Positions 1 to 11,900 of a stretch of DNA of 64,000 nucleotides are shown piece after piece. The position numbers and the translations under genes were made by a program. The notes under the pieces were generated by a model, which was not told the DNA's origin, did no database searches, and saw only the letters and a list, made by a program, of their open reading frames with translations. The stretch comes from Erythroxylum novogranatense (taxonomy: Eukaryota; Streptophyta; Magnoliopsida; Malpighiales; Erythroxylaceae), in contig CM057228.1 in the NCBI GenBank assembly GCA_029891385.1, forward strand, positions 64,362,523-64,426,522, read 5' to 3'. The first letter of the stretch is position 1. Each line of letters begins with the position of its first letter.

Positions 1-1087
1 AATCTTCTAAATTGATTTTGTAAAGATTGTTTCTTCTCTTGGCAGAGAAAAGTATACACCCATCTTTGTTTCTGACTTCGCAAAGATTTTGATTGAATAT
101 AACTGTGAAACCAGAATCACACAATTGGTCGACGCTAATCAAGTTATGCTTCGACCATCAACAAAAGATACATTATTTATGCATGTAAAGAAATTTTTAC
201 CTATTTTCCCGATTCCAATAATTTTGCCCTACTGGTTGTCTCCGAAAGTTACCGATCCTCCCTTCTTATACTGAAGGTCTAGGAACATAGACCTTCTTCC
301 CATCATGTGTCGCGAGCATCCACTGTCTAAATGCCAATGGTGGTTGCCGTATCTTCCAAGGAAGGATATCTGCAGGAGAAACTATTTTATTTTTTGGTAC
401 CCAAATTTTCTTGGGTCCTTTACGGTTAGTAGTATGCATATGATATGATCTTTGATGCATATAACTAGGATGTTGTTTAAAATGAGTTATCCTATAACTT
501 TCTTTTTGAAAGACAGATTTTTTACTAGACTGAGTCTTGTTTCCAGTAAACCCTAATCCAGTCTTATCACTCGGATGTCTACATTTTCCAAGCATTTCAT
601 TCATTTTCTTTGTACTTTCTGTGAAAGTAGCTAAATCAGCTGATAAATTCTTAATCCTTAGTTTAAGTTGATTGATCTCTTCTGATCTGTCTACAAACTT
701 CCTTTTATCTTCTAATTCTTTCTTTAAACAAATATTTTCTCTCTCTATTACCTCAGTATGTCTAATATTTTCTACATACTTTTTCTTTAATAGCTTATAC
801 TGTTTCAGAATAGCATGAGAATCTTCTAACAATTCTGAGTAGGCATCATGCAAATTATCGTAGTCAGATTTTACCTCCTCATCACTATCTTCCTCGACCA
901 TCAGGCAAATGTTCGCATGTTCTGATGACTCGGAACCTGTATCTGATTCGGATGAATCTAGGTCCTCCCAAGTTGCCATCATGCTTTTCTTGCCTTCTCT
1001 ACTCTTCTTTGGTTTCTTCTTGAGAGTAGGACATTCGGACTTATAGTGTCCAGGCTGATTGCACTCGTAGCAGATAATAGAAGACTT
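1..1087 (-). pseudogene. SIRE gag C-terminal region, zinc knuckle and protease start (broken)
   Basis: Reading leftward from 1087 there is a CCHC zinc knuckle (CYECNQPGHYKSEC, about 1025-1066, CX2CX4HX4C) that would bind RNA. Next comes a charged coiled-coil-like stretch rich in Glu, Lys and Leu (266-982 frame), then the protease active-site region. The aspartic protease motif LDSGCSRHM is encoded at about 300-335, but one frame away from the upstream gag frame, so a frameshift separates them. A stop interrupts the frame after GDNQ (about 235). The window edge cuts the region before integrase. In family terms this would be the nucleocapsid part of Gag and the protease that releases Gag and Pol. 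It is closely similar to 26849-27900 and 35505-36600. Confidence 0.8.
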
Positions 1088-1927
1088 CTAGTTTAGCTTC
1101 ATCTTTCCCCTCTTTCGAATGTCGGTTCCTCTCGGGCTTCTTCTTCCACATCGTCTTATCTTTCTGGAGATGAAAGATAATTCTTCATCTTCATCACTTG
1201 ACTCTGATTCTGATTGGCTGGAGTTGTCATCCTTTGATTCTTCAATTTTTAACGCTTTTGATGACTTCCTCCTTCTCTGAATCTTATGATTCTTCTGTCC
1301 GGCCTTTAGTACTATCGACTTGTCCCGCTTGGGCTTGTCTTCAGCATTAAGTTCAACTTCATGAATCTTTAAGGATCCCAGCAACTCATCCAGCTTTAAC
1401 ACGCTCAAGTCTTTGGCTTCAGACCGCTTGATAACTTTAGGTCTCCATCTCTTAGGAAGACTTCTTAGAATCTTTCGAACATGATCTTGATTGTTGTATG
1501 TCCTTCCAAGAGCTTTCAATCCATTGACAATTGTTTGAAATCTTCCAAACATTTGATCAATAGATTCTTCATCTTCCATCCTGAAAAGTTCATATTGATG
1601 CACAAGAACACTTATCTTGGATTCTTTAACTTGGCTTGTGCCTTCATGAGTAATGGACAATGTGTCCCACATCTCTTTTGTAGTGTCGCAGCCGTGCACT
1701 TTGTCGTACTCGCTCCTGCTTAGGGCACACGTCAAGAAAAATTTCACCTTTGAATTTAGTTGTATTCTTGTTTTCTGATCAACCATCCATCTGTTCCGTG
1801 GAATAGAATTGCCTTCTTCATCTACAGGTGTATAAGGTTCGTTCTCTATTACGTCCCAAAGGTCGACATGAGTAGATTCGATGAATAACCGCATCCTATC
1901 TTTCCAAAGAGTGATAGTCTTCTCCAT
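1088..1927 (-). pseudogene. SIRE gag N-terminal (UBN2-type) region
   Basis: An open stretch of 279 codons on the minus strand resembles the UBN2/retrotransposon gag domain of plant copia elements, which forms the capsid of the virus-like particle. Recognisable segments are WDVIENEPYTP near the start, LTCALSRSEYDKV, EMWDTLSITHEGTSQVKESK, the diagnostic HQYELFRMEDEESIDQMF, and VRKILRSLPKRWRPKV. Acidic Ser/Glu-rich sequence follows. The first methionine is a convenient start, since the upstream sequence to the primer site (about 1928-2030) seems part of the same product in other frames. It runs into the zinc-knuckle segment at 1087 through a stop and frame change. Confidence 0.8.
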
Positions 1928-2031
1928 TGAATCTTTGGAGGTCTAGTGGTGAGGCTCCTTCAAATGATGTATACATGTGACTCGCCATTATCTTTAATCC
2001 ACACTTCGCCAAAGTGATTCTTGGATACCTT

Positions 2032-2042
2032 GCTCGATACCA
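2032..2042 (-). other. Primer binding site of left SIRE element (one base lost)
   Basis: On the minus strand the site reads TGGTATCGAGC, the initiator-Met tRNA complement TGGTATCAGAGC minus one A. It lies two bases inside the LTR end, as expected for the minus-strand primer. The intact version occurs in the sister copy at 28980-28991, so the missing base is a derived deletion (or a consensus error). Confidence 0.75.
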
Positions 2043-2044
2043 AT

Positions 2045-2966
2045 TGAAGTGAATCACACGTTAATACAAAGACTTAGAAAACAATAATAGAATGCACGAG
2101 AAAGGGGTTGAATTGTGTATTCCCTCTTTATAAGTCTTTCGAATTACTTGTTAGAAATAAAATCTTTACGTAATTTTTATTTATTCGATTGATCAAACTT
2201 CTCAATACTATGTATATGAGCGAGAAGTAATGATAAAATTTGAAACTAAAAGCGAGATGGAGAGTAAGAGTGGTAGACACACGGATTTATCCTAGTTCAC
2301 CCCAAACCGTGGGCTACGTCCAGTCCTCAGAGTTTCTTCTGAGATTTCACTATCTCTTTAATCGTTACAAGTATTCTTTCACGAGCCTCTTGTGTCTCTA
2401 CAACTTGTATTCTTTCACACTTAGCCTCTGCAGTTATCTCATACACCTTTTCTTTTCGAAAAATATTTGAACACTTTGTTCTGAGAAGATAGCTTTTCAC
2501 TAGTTTGCACTTAATCGCTTTTCCACTTTGTGTAATTTTTCTAAGATCAGCCGCTTTTCAGTTTTCGACTTCGACTTGAATTTATAGCCTTCATCTCTAA
2601 CTGCTTCTTGAATCTTGAATCTTGAATCTTTAATCTTTAAAGAAACGATTAATCAGTTGAGTTCTGTAACTAACTCAAACTGACTCTTGCGTCTGTTTCT
2701 TTACTTCGTCTGTATCTGCTTCATATTTGCGTTTGCTTTTCTTTTGCGTCTGTGTCTGCTTTGCATTTGCGCATCTGCTTGTGCTTTGCATTTGTGCGTC
2801 TGCGTCTGCATCTGCTTTGCATTTGCGCGTCTGCGTCTGCTTTGCATTTGCGTCTGTGTCTGCTTTGCATTTGCGTCTACGTCTGCTTTACATTTGCATC
2901 TGCGTCAGCTTTGTATTTGCGTCTGTGTCTGCTTTGCATTTGCGTCTGTGTCTGCTTTTGCATTTG
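2045..2966 (-). repeat. SIRE LTR copy 1a, U3 end missing
   Basis: Matches the LTR at 28994-30113 from its primer-site end through R/U5, the TATA-like TATAAAT (plus 2580-2586) and into the minisatellite, then stops. The distal U3 (the TGTTAAGTCAAAATGAC end) is absent. It is fused directly to a second LTR copy at 2967. It contains the conserved CTCAGA-GTTTCT-TCTGAG hairpin near 2318-2336. Confidence 0.8.
2695..2966. repeat. LTR minisatellite, 18-bp unit (copy 1a)
   Basis: Imperfect tandem array of TGCGTCTGCTTTGCATTT-like units (plus-strand reading), with 6- and 12-bp variants. Unit lengths that are multiples of three and the lack of stop triplets make long open frames in several phases. These are composition artefacts, not genes. 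On the element strand the array sits upstream of the TATA-like box. Confidence 0.9.
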
Positions 2967-4010
2967 CACACGTTAATACAGCACTTAGAAAACGATATTA
3001 GAATGCACGAGAAGGGGGGGTTGAATTGTGTATTCTCCTTTTTATAAATCTTTTCAGAACTATTTGTTTGAAATAAAATTCTTTACAGAATTTTTATAAA
3101 TTCCGATTGATCAAACTTTTCAATACTATATGTATAAAAACTAAGTAATGATAAGATTTGAAACTAAAATTGAGATAGAGAGTAAGAGTGGTAGACACGA
3201 AGATTTATCCTGGTTCACCCCAAACCGTGGGCTACGTCCAGTCCTCAGAGTTTCTTCTGAGATTTCACTATCTCTTCAACTGTTATAAGTATTCTTTCAC
3301 GAGCTTCTTCAGGTCTCTACAACCAGTATTCTTTCACACTTAGCCTCTGCAGGCTATCTGTACAACTATTCTTCTCAGAAAAATATTTGAACACTTTGTT
3401 ACAGAAAAATAGCACTCAGCTAAATCACTTTTTCACGTAGTAATTTTTCTCGCTATTTTGTGTAAGTATCAGACGTAAGTAATCGCTTGTTTTGTGTAAC
3501 TCTACGTAACTTTGCAATCTTCGACTTGACTTGTATTTATAGCCTTAATTCTGTAATTGCTTCTTGATTCTTGAATCTTGAATCTTTAAAAGCAGTTAAT
3601 CAGTTGAGTTCGTAACTAACTTTCGAATCGACTCTTGCGTCTTCTTCTTTTCTGCGTCGCTTACGCTTTTGTATTTGCGTGCGTATGTTCGTGCTCAAGG
3701 CTCGCTTTGCATTTGCGTCTGCGTCTGCGTCTGCTTTGCATTTGCGTCTGCGTCTGCGTCTGCTTTGCATTTGCGTTTGCGTCTGTGTCTTCTTTACATT
3801 TGCGTTTGCGACTTTCATTGTCTGTGTCGTCTTCGTCTGTGTTGACTTTAACTATTTCAACTTTATGCATGTTGACTTAATTAAATGCGTGTCCGACTTG
3901 ATAATTTCAACTTCGCGTATCCGAGTTAAATACATTTTGTTTTCTTTGTATTTGATCTCTTTTTGTTATACATAAAAATCATATTTATGTAAAGTCATTT
4001 TGACTTAACA
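2967..4010 (-). repeat. SIRE LTR copy 1b
   Basis: Second LTR copy in the same orientation, starting at CACACGTTAATACA, so about the first 11 bp of the end nearest the primer site are missing. It runs to the true U3 terminus, which on the minus strand begins TGTTAAGTCAAAATGAC. TATA-like sequence lies at about 3535-3541. It abuts the element B LTR at 4011. Confidence 0.8.
3640..3830. repeat. LTR minisatellite (copy 1b)
   Basis: Shorter version of the same TGCGTCTGCTTTGCATTT array, about 190 bp, interrupted near its start by a diverged segment. The open frames over it on both strands are by-products of the repeat. Confidence 0.9.
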
Positions 4011-6373
4011 TGGTATATGAAGTTTGGATGAGAAAATTGAAGATTGGCTAGTTGAATTTTTAAAGGAGGTCTTGTCAAAATTTTGCAAAATTTGTGAAAC
4101 TTAACTAGGTTTTAGACCCTCTTAGAACTTGAATTGGATTGGGGGGTCTTTTGGAAGTTTGTAGCATATGTTTATATCTTTCCATAGAGGCATGATATGC
4201 CTTGTTTGGAGTTAGGAATAAGAAGTTATGAAGTTTGAAACATTGTTGTTATTGTTCACAGATACTGTTCCATTGGTCATTCTAGACAGCAACTTTGAAC
4301 AAGTTTCTACCCCTTTTAATGGTTGAAATGACTTTTGCTCCCTCATGAAATTTTTAAAGCATCTTTTCATCTTTCTATTGAGGTATAGTATGCAAATGTT
4401 GGACTTAGGATTAAGAAGTTATAGGGTTTGGAGAAATGCAGTTACTGTTCATGCTGTCATTGTGAGAAAAAAATTTAAGTGAAGTGTTGTCCCTCATAGA
4501 GTTAGAATTTGACCAAAAGGTCTTCTTGAAGATTGTAGTTCATATTTAGAGCTTTCCATTGGTATATAAATTGTCACTTTTGGACTTAGGATTAAGAAGT
4601 TATGAGGCTGGAAAAAAAAGATTGTTAAATGATGAAATATGACTTCATATGAAGAAGAAAATGATTTAAGGCTTGAGTGGAAATGAAATTGTCCTTTTGA
4701 AATTGAAGTTGCTTTGAAATTTCTGAATGATTAAATTTATTACCTTTGGAATGATTTTAAGAAATTATCATTCACTATGTTTAAAGTATATAAGAAATGT
4801 CTACAACGATTAAATTCAATATTTTGAATGATTTGATAAAATCGCTCTAGGTGTGGCATTTCTATGTTTGGAATAATTGAGAATTGCTATGGGTAATTAT
4901 GTGAAATTGTAAATGTCAATTTGTTTGATATGTCATATATGAAAACAAAGTTTTTGAAATATGCCTTCGGGCGTTCCGAGTTTCAAGTATGAATTATATG
5001 TTATGTGGGTTTGGTTAGGTCCCATAAGATAGAGTCAGTGCACTGTCTCGTTTTGAAAGGCTTCTTTCGCCTGCCTGCTAGTGGCACTGGAGCTTCAATT
5101 TCGGACTCCCTTAAGTTCACGGCTACAGAGGACAGCTATGCGGGACTGTGCAGTACGTTCTGTTTGGATCGAAACCAAACCATTATGAAATGTTATATGC
5201 TTTTTGGTTTATTTATAACGTGATGCATTAATATGTGCTTGCATTCATGTTTTCAATTATACTTATGAATCTTGAAAAGTTTTGGAATTTTCGAGGAATG
5301 AAAATTTTGAGGTTTGAAATTGTGAAAAGTTTGGAAATTTCAGTATAAATGTTTTAAAAAGTGTAAAGGAAATAAGTTTTTGAAGAAATAATTTTTGCTT
5401 ATTTTTCAATTTATAAATATGTTATCCACGAGCTATTTTAGCTCACCCCCCCCTTTCATCCCCATCTCCAGGTATTCGAGCGGGAGATCGGATGGAGGAC
5501 GGTCAAGTCATTAGTTCGACTTTTGCATGTTTTGTAATATGTATAATTTTGGATTTTTATATTTGGATTGAAGTATGGATATGGATATGAATGATGTCTT
5601 TATGTATATAATTGAGTTGTGTATGATTTTGGAATTGGATTATGTAAGTAAATTATGGATTGTATATAAATGTCAATGTGGTTGAGATTGGATATGATTG
5701 TGTTTTGGGTTCCGGATGGGAGGTCCGAGGATACTAATTGATGATTGAGAATGTTGAAGTGTTTAGGCCTAGACTTGTGTTTGTTATGCTGGGATTCTGG
5801 ACAGGAGGTCCGACGAAATGTGTGTGGGTTGTTTTGGTTTATAGAAGTGTGTTTCGCTATTTGCAGATTTTTGGGTTATTGAAAATGTAGTCGTTATGCT
5901 GCCGAAATTTTTATGGCAAAGAAAGAATAGGAATTAGAATAAGATTTTAGTTAAAAGATGAAATTTTGGGATAAGTATGATTTGTTTAAGAAGAATTTTA
6001 TGAATTGAAATTTGCTTGAGGATGTATTTTAAGAAAGGGAAATAATATGGATTGGTTTTGATTTGAATATGTTGAATAAAGAATGAATCAGTACGAAAAA
6101 AAAAGTTTATACCGAATTTCGGTTTGGTTTAGACTTAGGGTTTCCAGCGCAATGCGACTCTTTTCTAAAGTTTTTGTTCGAGGATGTCGGATATTCGTTT
6201 CGCTTTCGATTCCTTTGTTCCACATTTTGTTATCCGATTTGTTCGATTCAATTTGAATTCGTTTCCGTCAATTCGCTTTCGACACTTCCGCTTATGACTT
6301 CCGATCCGATTTGTTTTCCGCTTTGTTCTTCATTTTCTGTTCTTTGTTTTCCGGTTGGGATCGAGTCCCAACA
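4011..6373 (+). repeat. Element B 5' LTR (3' portion)
   Basis: Homologous almost base for base to 22653-25002. The left part of the LTR is missing because the SIRE element joins it at 4011. It contains three degenerate modules of the gypsy LTR type (about 4140-4250, 4330-4440, 4510-4620), the ATCCACGAGC...GCTCACCCCC motif at about 5430-5455, and the terminal GAGTCCCAACA. A block at about 5106-5158 differs completely from the equivalent place in the 3' LTR. Confidence 0.8.
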
Positions 6374-6915
6374 TAGATGGTATCAGAGCCCAGTATTAGG
6401 ATCTTGCGTGGGCGCATATGTTTGTTAAGAGTTCAAATCGATAGGATTGAATTAGTGAGAATTATGTGAAGAGCCAAAGTGATTGTGTGATTAAGGTTAA
6501 GAATTATGATTGATTTTAGGAATGTGTTAATGAAATTGATATTAGAATTTTTAATGAATTTGGATGAATTAATTTCGAATATGCATATGTGAGATGCAAT
6601 TAAAGGATACTTGAAAGATTGAATAAGTGACAGCGATATATGTATAGAAGTCAAAGGGATTAAATTGAATGGTTTTGGTCCATGTTAAGGTTCATTTAGA
6701 ATTGGACTATTGACTTGTAAGAAATAGTGATTTGATTTGATATTGGAGTTATAAGCACAAGCAGTGAAAATTTTTGAAGAAATTGAGAGATATGTATGGT
6801 GAGAAATTAGATAAGAAAGTGATTGATGAAAAAGATTATTTGAGAGAATGCGTTACTTAGTGTGTTGTCTTAAGTTAGAATTTCGAGGACGAAATTCTTT
6901 TAAGAGGGGGAAAAA
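6374..6915 (+). other. Element B interior, non-coding, with PBS and PPT
   Basis: Primer binding site TGGTATCAGAGCCC lies at 6378-6391, four bases after the LTR end. The polypurine tract at about 6893-6915 (TTTTAAGAGGGGGAAAAA) leads into the 3' LTR. Just before it, 6879-6911 can be read as NFEDEILLRGG, the usual last residues of Tekay-like Pol (compare NFEDEIFIRRG in element A). Nothing else coding is visible, so gag and pol were lost while both cis signals for reverse transcription remain. Confidence 0.75.
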
Positions 6916-8954
6916 TGTTGGACCCCGTACTTTCCTTGAAATTTTGAAGTGTCAAGTGACATGAAAATGAGGAAATTAGAATGAATAAATAAAAAGAAAA
7001 TTTTGAATGTGAATAGTTATATGAGATTAAGATAGGTGAAAAATGCTTTTGTTATTGAGGTTTATGTTAAGGTATGACCTAAAATGGCGTTTGAAGTTTA
7101 AATGAAATTGTTAGTGAATAATTTGTAAAAATTTAAAAAATAAAGAGAAAAGTATGAGAATATGAAGAATTACGAAAAGTTTGACTTTTTGGTCACAGAG
7201 AGTTGACTTTTTGATTTAGGCCAAATTGGAGAAAATGATCTTCATGAAACTTTTAGCTTATGTTAAGATCTTTCCGTCGCCATAAAGTTTGATATTTTTT
7301 GATATCGGAAGTAAAAGTTATGATTAGTCAAAGTTTATTTTGTAAAAATGACCATAAGTGTATATTTGCGTGTACTAGGCTTTGAGGCCACTCATCGTAT
7401 GGATTTAGTTTGAATTGGAGTAAGTGGTCTGCATGAAATTTGTAGCTTGTCTGTCAATCCTTCCGACGCTATAAAGTATGCAATTTTTGGATGTGGGAAT
7501 TGGAAGATATGAAATTTGAAAGTTTGGAGTTTATTAAGGTGATGTTTAACAGGGCAGTAAGTTTGACTAGGTTTTTCACCCCTTTAGAGATGGAATTGAT
7601 TTTTGAGTTCTTCATGGAAGTTGTATAGCTTCCTTTTATCTTTCCATTGACACCAAATTTGTCAAATTCTGAGTTCCAGATCAAGAGTTATATTTTTTGG
7701 AAAATTCGATTTTATCAACAGATTAAAGTTCTGTTCTTTTGTTTTTAATCCGACCCTTTTGCAATCCTTTGCTTATAATTTTTCCGCCCGACATCCGATT
7801 GACTTGGTTATCAAAGCGTTGGATTTATAAGACTTTTATCTACATTATCATGGGAAATTATGATTTTTCTGAGATTAAATTGAAAGAGATTGATTTAATC
7901 AAAGTGAGTTGAAAATTTTCTGAACATGGGTCAGTATTTTGAGAAATTCTTGATCTGTGGAGATCCGATTGAGTTGATTATTAAGGCAAAATAAAATAGA
8001 GATTTGGGGCTACAAATAATATTTTGTAATTGAATTTCAATTTAGCCTCTAAGACTTTTAATTTTTGAATTGAAGTCGGGTTTAGTTTGCAGTCTTGGAT
8101 TAGAAAAATCTGAAAGTATTTTGGCCATAATTTTTGCTCTAGTTATCCAAATGAGGTGATTCTTGATTTGGATTAAACTAGAGAAATAGGGATACAATTT
8201 GTATGAAGAAAGTGAATTTTAATTCAGCCTATAAGATTGTCAATTTTTGGATAGAAGTAAAGTGCTGGAAAATGTGTTAGCATAATGACAATCCGAAATG
8301 TTTGGACTATAACTCTTGGTGTAGTGCACCAAATTAAATGATTTTTGTGACAATATGAAACTAAGACAATTAAAAACATTTCTATAGAAGGAAGTTTTGT
8401 CAAATTCCTTCAAATTGATGATTAGAAAATTGTCCTAAAGTAGCATGATTTGAAATGAATGTTAAGGGCATATTGGGAAGTCCACTTAAAAGAGTTATGT
8501 TGCAAGGCTTTTAATGGAGGGGCACAATGGTCAATTGGGGTCTCATTTTAATGACATGGTAAGGGATTTAAGTGGACTGTCATGTTTAGAGAACGAGGAA
8601 GGCAAAGAGTTAAGAAAATAAGAAACAAAAAAAGAGAAGAACGAAGAGAGAAGAAGAGAAGTGGAAACCGATGGTGGAGAAGAAGAAGGGAGAGCTTCTA
8701 AGTTCGGTTTTCTCCAAGATTCTTGAGGGGTTTTTGTTGCTTTTCAAAGGGAAAGGTGAAGAAAAAGGTGAAAGCTTGCCAAAGGGACCAAGAAGTCCAA
8801 AAATGAGAGAAGGAAGAAGGTAAGAGATGTTAAATTGTGATGAGATATTGGTTTATTTAGCTCAAGATTGTTATGGGATTGAGTTTTCCAAGGTTAATTT
8901 AAGTGATTATGCTATGATGATGTTCAATTTTGGATAATTGGAAATTAGGGTTTA
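6916..8954 (+). repeat. Element B 3' LTR, first part
   Basis: Starts TGTTGGACCCCGTAC after the polypurine tract. It carries degenerate modules (about 7230-7330, 7400-7520, 7580-7700), a CCGCCCGACATCCGATTGAC block at 7786-7805 that is conserved in the other gypsy LTRs here, and a purine-rich GAAGAAGAAG stretch near 8630-8700. It is cut at 8954 by element A. GTTTA at 8950-8954 is the left copy of the A target duplication. Confidence 0.8.
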
Positions 8955-11900
8955 TGTAGCACCCCCTTACCATAGGGTATACACCGGGACGCCCGTAGGT
9001 CATCCCGATACATATCCTACGAAAAGGGTGCGCTACGAGCAATCACAACTGTACCTCACATGGCATCAATAATCATAAAGCATCAATATGAAAATCACTA
9101 TTTTTTGAAACCATAATTTTTTTCTCATTTCATATCATCAAAAGCAGTAATTTCATAACTGTCAGTTTTCCTTATCTGTACATTACTCCAAAAAAGAAAT
9201 CAAATACAAAAAACCCTAACTAGGTCATCCCTAAAAAAGTGCCAGCTGACCGACCTGTGAGCCATGACTTCTCTTGCCAACTCGATCTACACGGCAGGAA
9301 AAGTCTCTCTGGAGCTACGAGTCTACTCTCTCGGTCCTGAAAAATAATTTGCAATTTTGGGTGAGTTTGTGAACTCAGTGAGGAACCATCATCGATGGTT
9401 CATCCAATTCATGCAATATACAAACAGATCACATTTATTTCACAATAATCCATTCATAAGTGCCACATGACTATTCACATGGGCACAAAGTAATTTACTT
9501 TTCACCCAATCAGAGACATTCAATCAAATGCATATGTAATGCGTATGTGACCCTTTTTTTAATTTATTACGTTGTTGTGACCGAGCGCCTAAACTCTCTC
9601 AATAAGGGCGCATTAATCGGTAAGCCTGAGGCTCTGTGTCACTGTGGGCTCGAGGCCCAAATACGTTGAGCTTTAAGCTCTCGGTGGCTACTCCTGTCAC
9701 AACTGTCAGTTACTGATCATACATTTATGCATGGAATGCATATGTCAAAATAAAACAAAGCCAACATTATAGTTAATCCCAAATTAATACATTCACACAA
9801 ATGGTTCACATTCAAATCACATATATCAAGTAGGGCACTCCTATGTCAATATCTCCTAGTACATCGGACACCTTCGGTCTAGAATTCAGGCATAAACAAA
9901 CACAAGGCCCACCATTATTCTCCACAGTGTTGTAAGTGAGAAATTATAAACAATTAATAATTGAGGAACCATCAAGGTTACTCACCAAATAGCTTCCGAG
10001 CTAATGCCGGGAAGTCTCGGCAACGTCCGTGGGATGACGTTCCAACGGTGCCTCTATAACATTCAAAATATTCACATGTTACCAAATGCACAATTAGAAA
10101 TATTAAATAATGCACATGTAGCAATTTAGATGTGCACAATGCATATTCGTGACATTCCCAATAACATTCTATAATTCACATCACAAAATATTTCCCTATG
10201 TCTTAGGAACCTATAGACACCAGAATTACCCAATTTGGATCTCTATAGGTCCGGATATTGCCAAAATTTAATCAATTCTCTCACTTGGATTCAATCCCTA
10301 AATCTCAATTAAATCCCACAAAGTCCAAAATTCTACATGGAGAGGTAGATAATTGTCTTATGAACCCGACACCTCGAGAATCAGGTCAATCGGAGGTCAG
10401 ATAACGAAGATATAAGCAAAAGAAGCTTTAGGACAAAACAAAAGATAAGAGAGTTTGCACTATTTCCCTCTCTTCCACCATCTGAATTTCTAACATGCAT
10501 AACTCTTTACACACTTATGAAAAAATTACAAACAAGATCTCATTGGAAAGATAACAAGAAACCCTACAAGTTCCATGAAGGGCTCACAAACCAATTTCAC
10601 CTCTAAGGGTGCCAAAAACTACTACAAAGATATTGCCCATAAATGACCATATGAACAGTAACTGTGTTCTTCCAATCGTCATAACTTCTTACTTATAACT
10701 CCAAATAAGGTACATTACACACCATTAGAAAGCTCTAAACATTTTATACAATATTCAAGAAGACTCCCCAATCCAATTCAATCTATAAGAGGGTCAAAAG
10801 TACAAACAAAATTTCTGCCAAATGAAACAGTAAAACTACCATATAAATAGTAACTGCACTCTACTAAAAATCCTATCTTTCCATTCCTTATGCCAAAAAT
10901 TCCAAGATATAAGTCAAAAGAAAGATCAAAACATGTTCTACAAGTTTCATGAATAACTTGGAAGCAAATTCAATCTCTAAACAAATCAATTTCTCAATCC
11001 AAGTTTCTGCCCAGATATGTCATCCTCAACAGCAACACATTCTTCCAAAATTCATAACTTTGGAACCCATTGTCGAACAATTTCATACCTTATATCAATA
11101 AAAAGATCAGACAATATACTACAATTCTCAAGAAGGACTTCAAAGCAAATTCCCATTCAAACTTGGTCAAATCCTCTCACTAAGGTGGCTGTCTTGTTAG
11201 AATTTAAGAAATCAGCATTTAACCCAAACCATAACAAAAGTTTACAAATTTATATCTAACAATAATTACATCCAAAATTCGCATAAAATACCTCATTAGA
11301 AAGCTACAACAATCCTATACAACGTTCCAGAAGGTCACTTGAGCCAATTTCACCTCTAATATTTCCAAATAAATATCATAATACAAAAAGCACAAAACCT
11401 ATACACATAAATCATTTACACACCAAAACACATTTTGGCTGAATTACCACATGAACATTAATAGACCATAACTTTCATTATACACATAGAAAAATATCAT
11501 ACTTAGTGGCGTTAGAAAGATAACAAGTAAATATTCAACTTTCATGAAGACCAATTTCACAAAATCTATCTTTTTTATCCTAGTGAAATTCTCAAAGTTT
11601 CAGGTCTTCAATAATGGAACCAAAATCCAGATACTATTCATCCAGCACACATATCTCAACTTCCAAGCAAAATTCAAAGCTTTTGAAGCCATAATTGGAC
11701 AGAACTTCCTTCATAGGAATTCTAGCCATACTTATTAAGTTTAATTTAAACTAAACCTCAACTCAATAGCATAACCACATCAAAAGTTATAAACAAATAA
11801 CTGAAACATGCACAAGTTCCATTTTCCAGATTTCAACCAAAACTCTACTTCTTTCATACAAGCATCAATACCACATCAATAACCATCCCATTTAACCAAG

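Larger units (their letters stand above)
1..4010 (-). mobile_element. SIRE/Maximus-like Ty1/copia element, 5' part
   Basis: A minus-strand copia retrotransposon whose 3' part lies beyond the left edge. From right to left the window shows the 5' LTR (duplicated), a primer binding site, gag and the start of protease. The gag motif HQYELFRMEDEESIDQMF and the 1.1-kb LTR match the SIRE/Maximus type of plant copia elements (family knowledge). The right edge at 4010 abuts sequence homologous to the interior of the element B LTR (22653 onward), so this element inserted into the 5' LTR of B. Only one end is visible, so no target duplication can be tested. Frameshifts and stops make it non-coding. Confidence 0.85.

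Noticed and set aside
1481..1723. Plus-strand open frame opposite SIRE gag (repeated at 28419-28661 and 37029-37298)
   Set aside because: Antisense shadow of the conserved HQYELFRM region. It recurs only because the gag sequence recurs.
2687..3047. Overlapping open frames of 74-106 codons rich in Cys, Ala, Phe, Leu (also at 3635-3975, 29637-30106, 38234-38613)
   Set aside because: They lie on the LTR minisatellite, whose unit is a multiple of three and stop-free. Several frames on both strands are open at once, so they are not genes.
6378..6391. tRNA-Met gene
   Set aside because: Only the 12-14 bases complementary to the tRNA 3' end are present, as in a primer binding site. There is no cloverleaf.
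9460..9669. Open frame conserved in several LTRs (also 18184-18393, 46816-47028)
   Set aside because: It falls on the conserved hairpin region of the LTR. Conservation is at the nucleotide and pairing level, start and length vary, and the D2 copy is read on the opposite strand only because the LTR is inverted.
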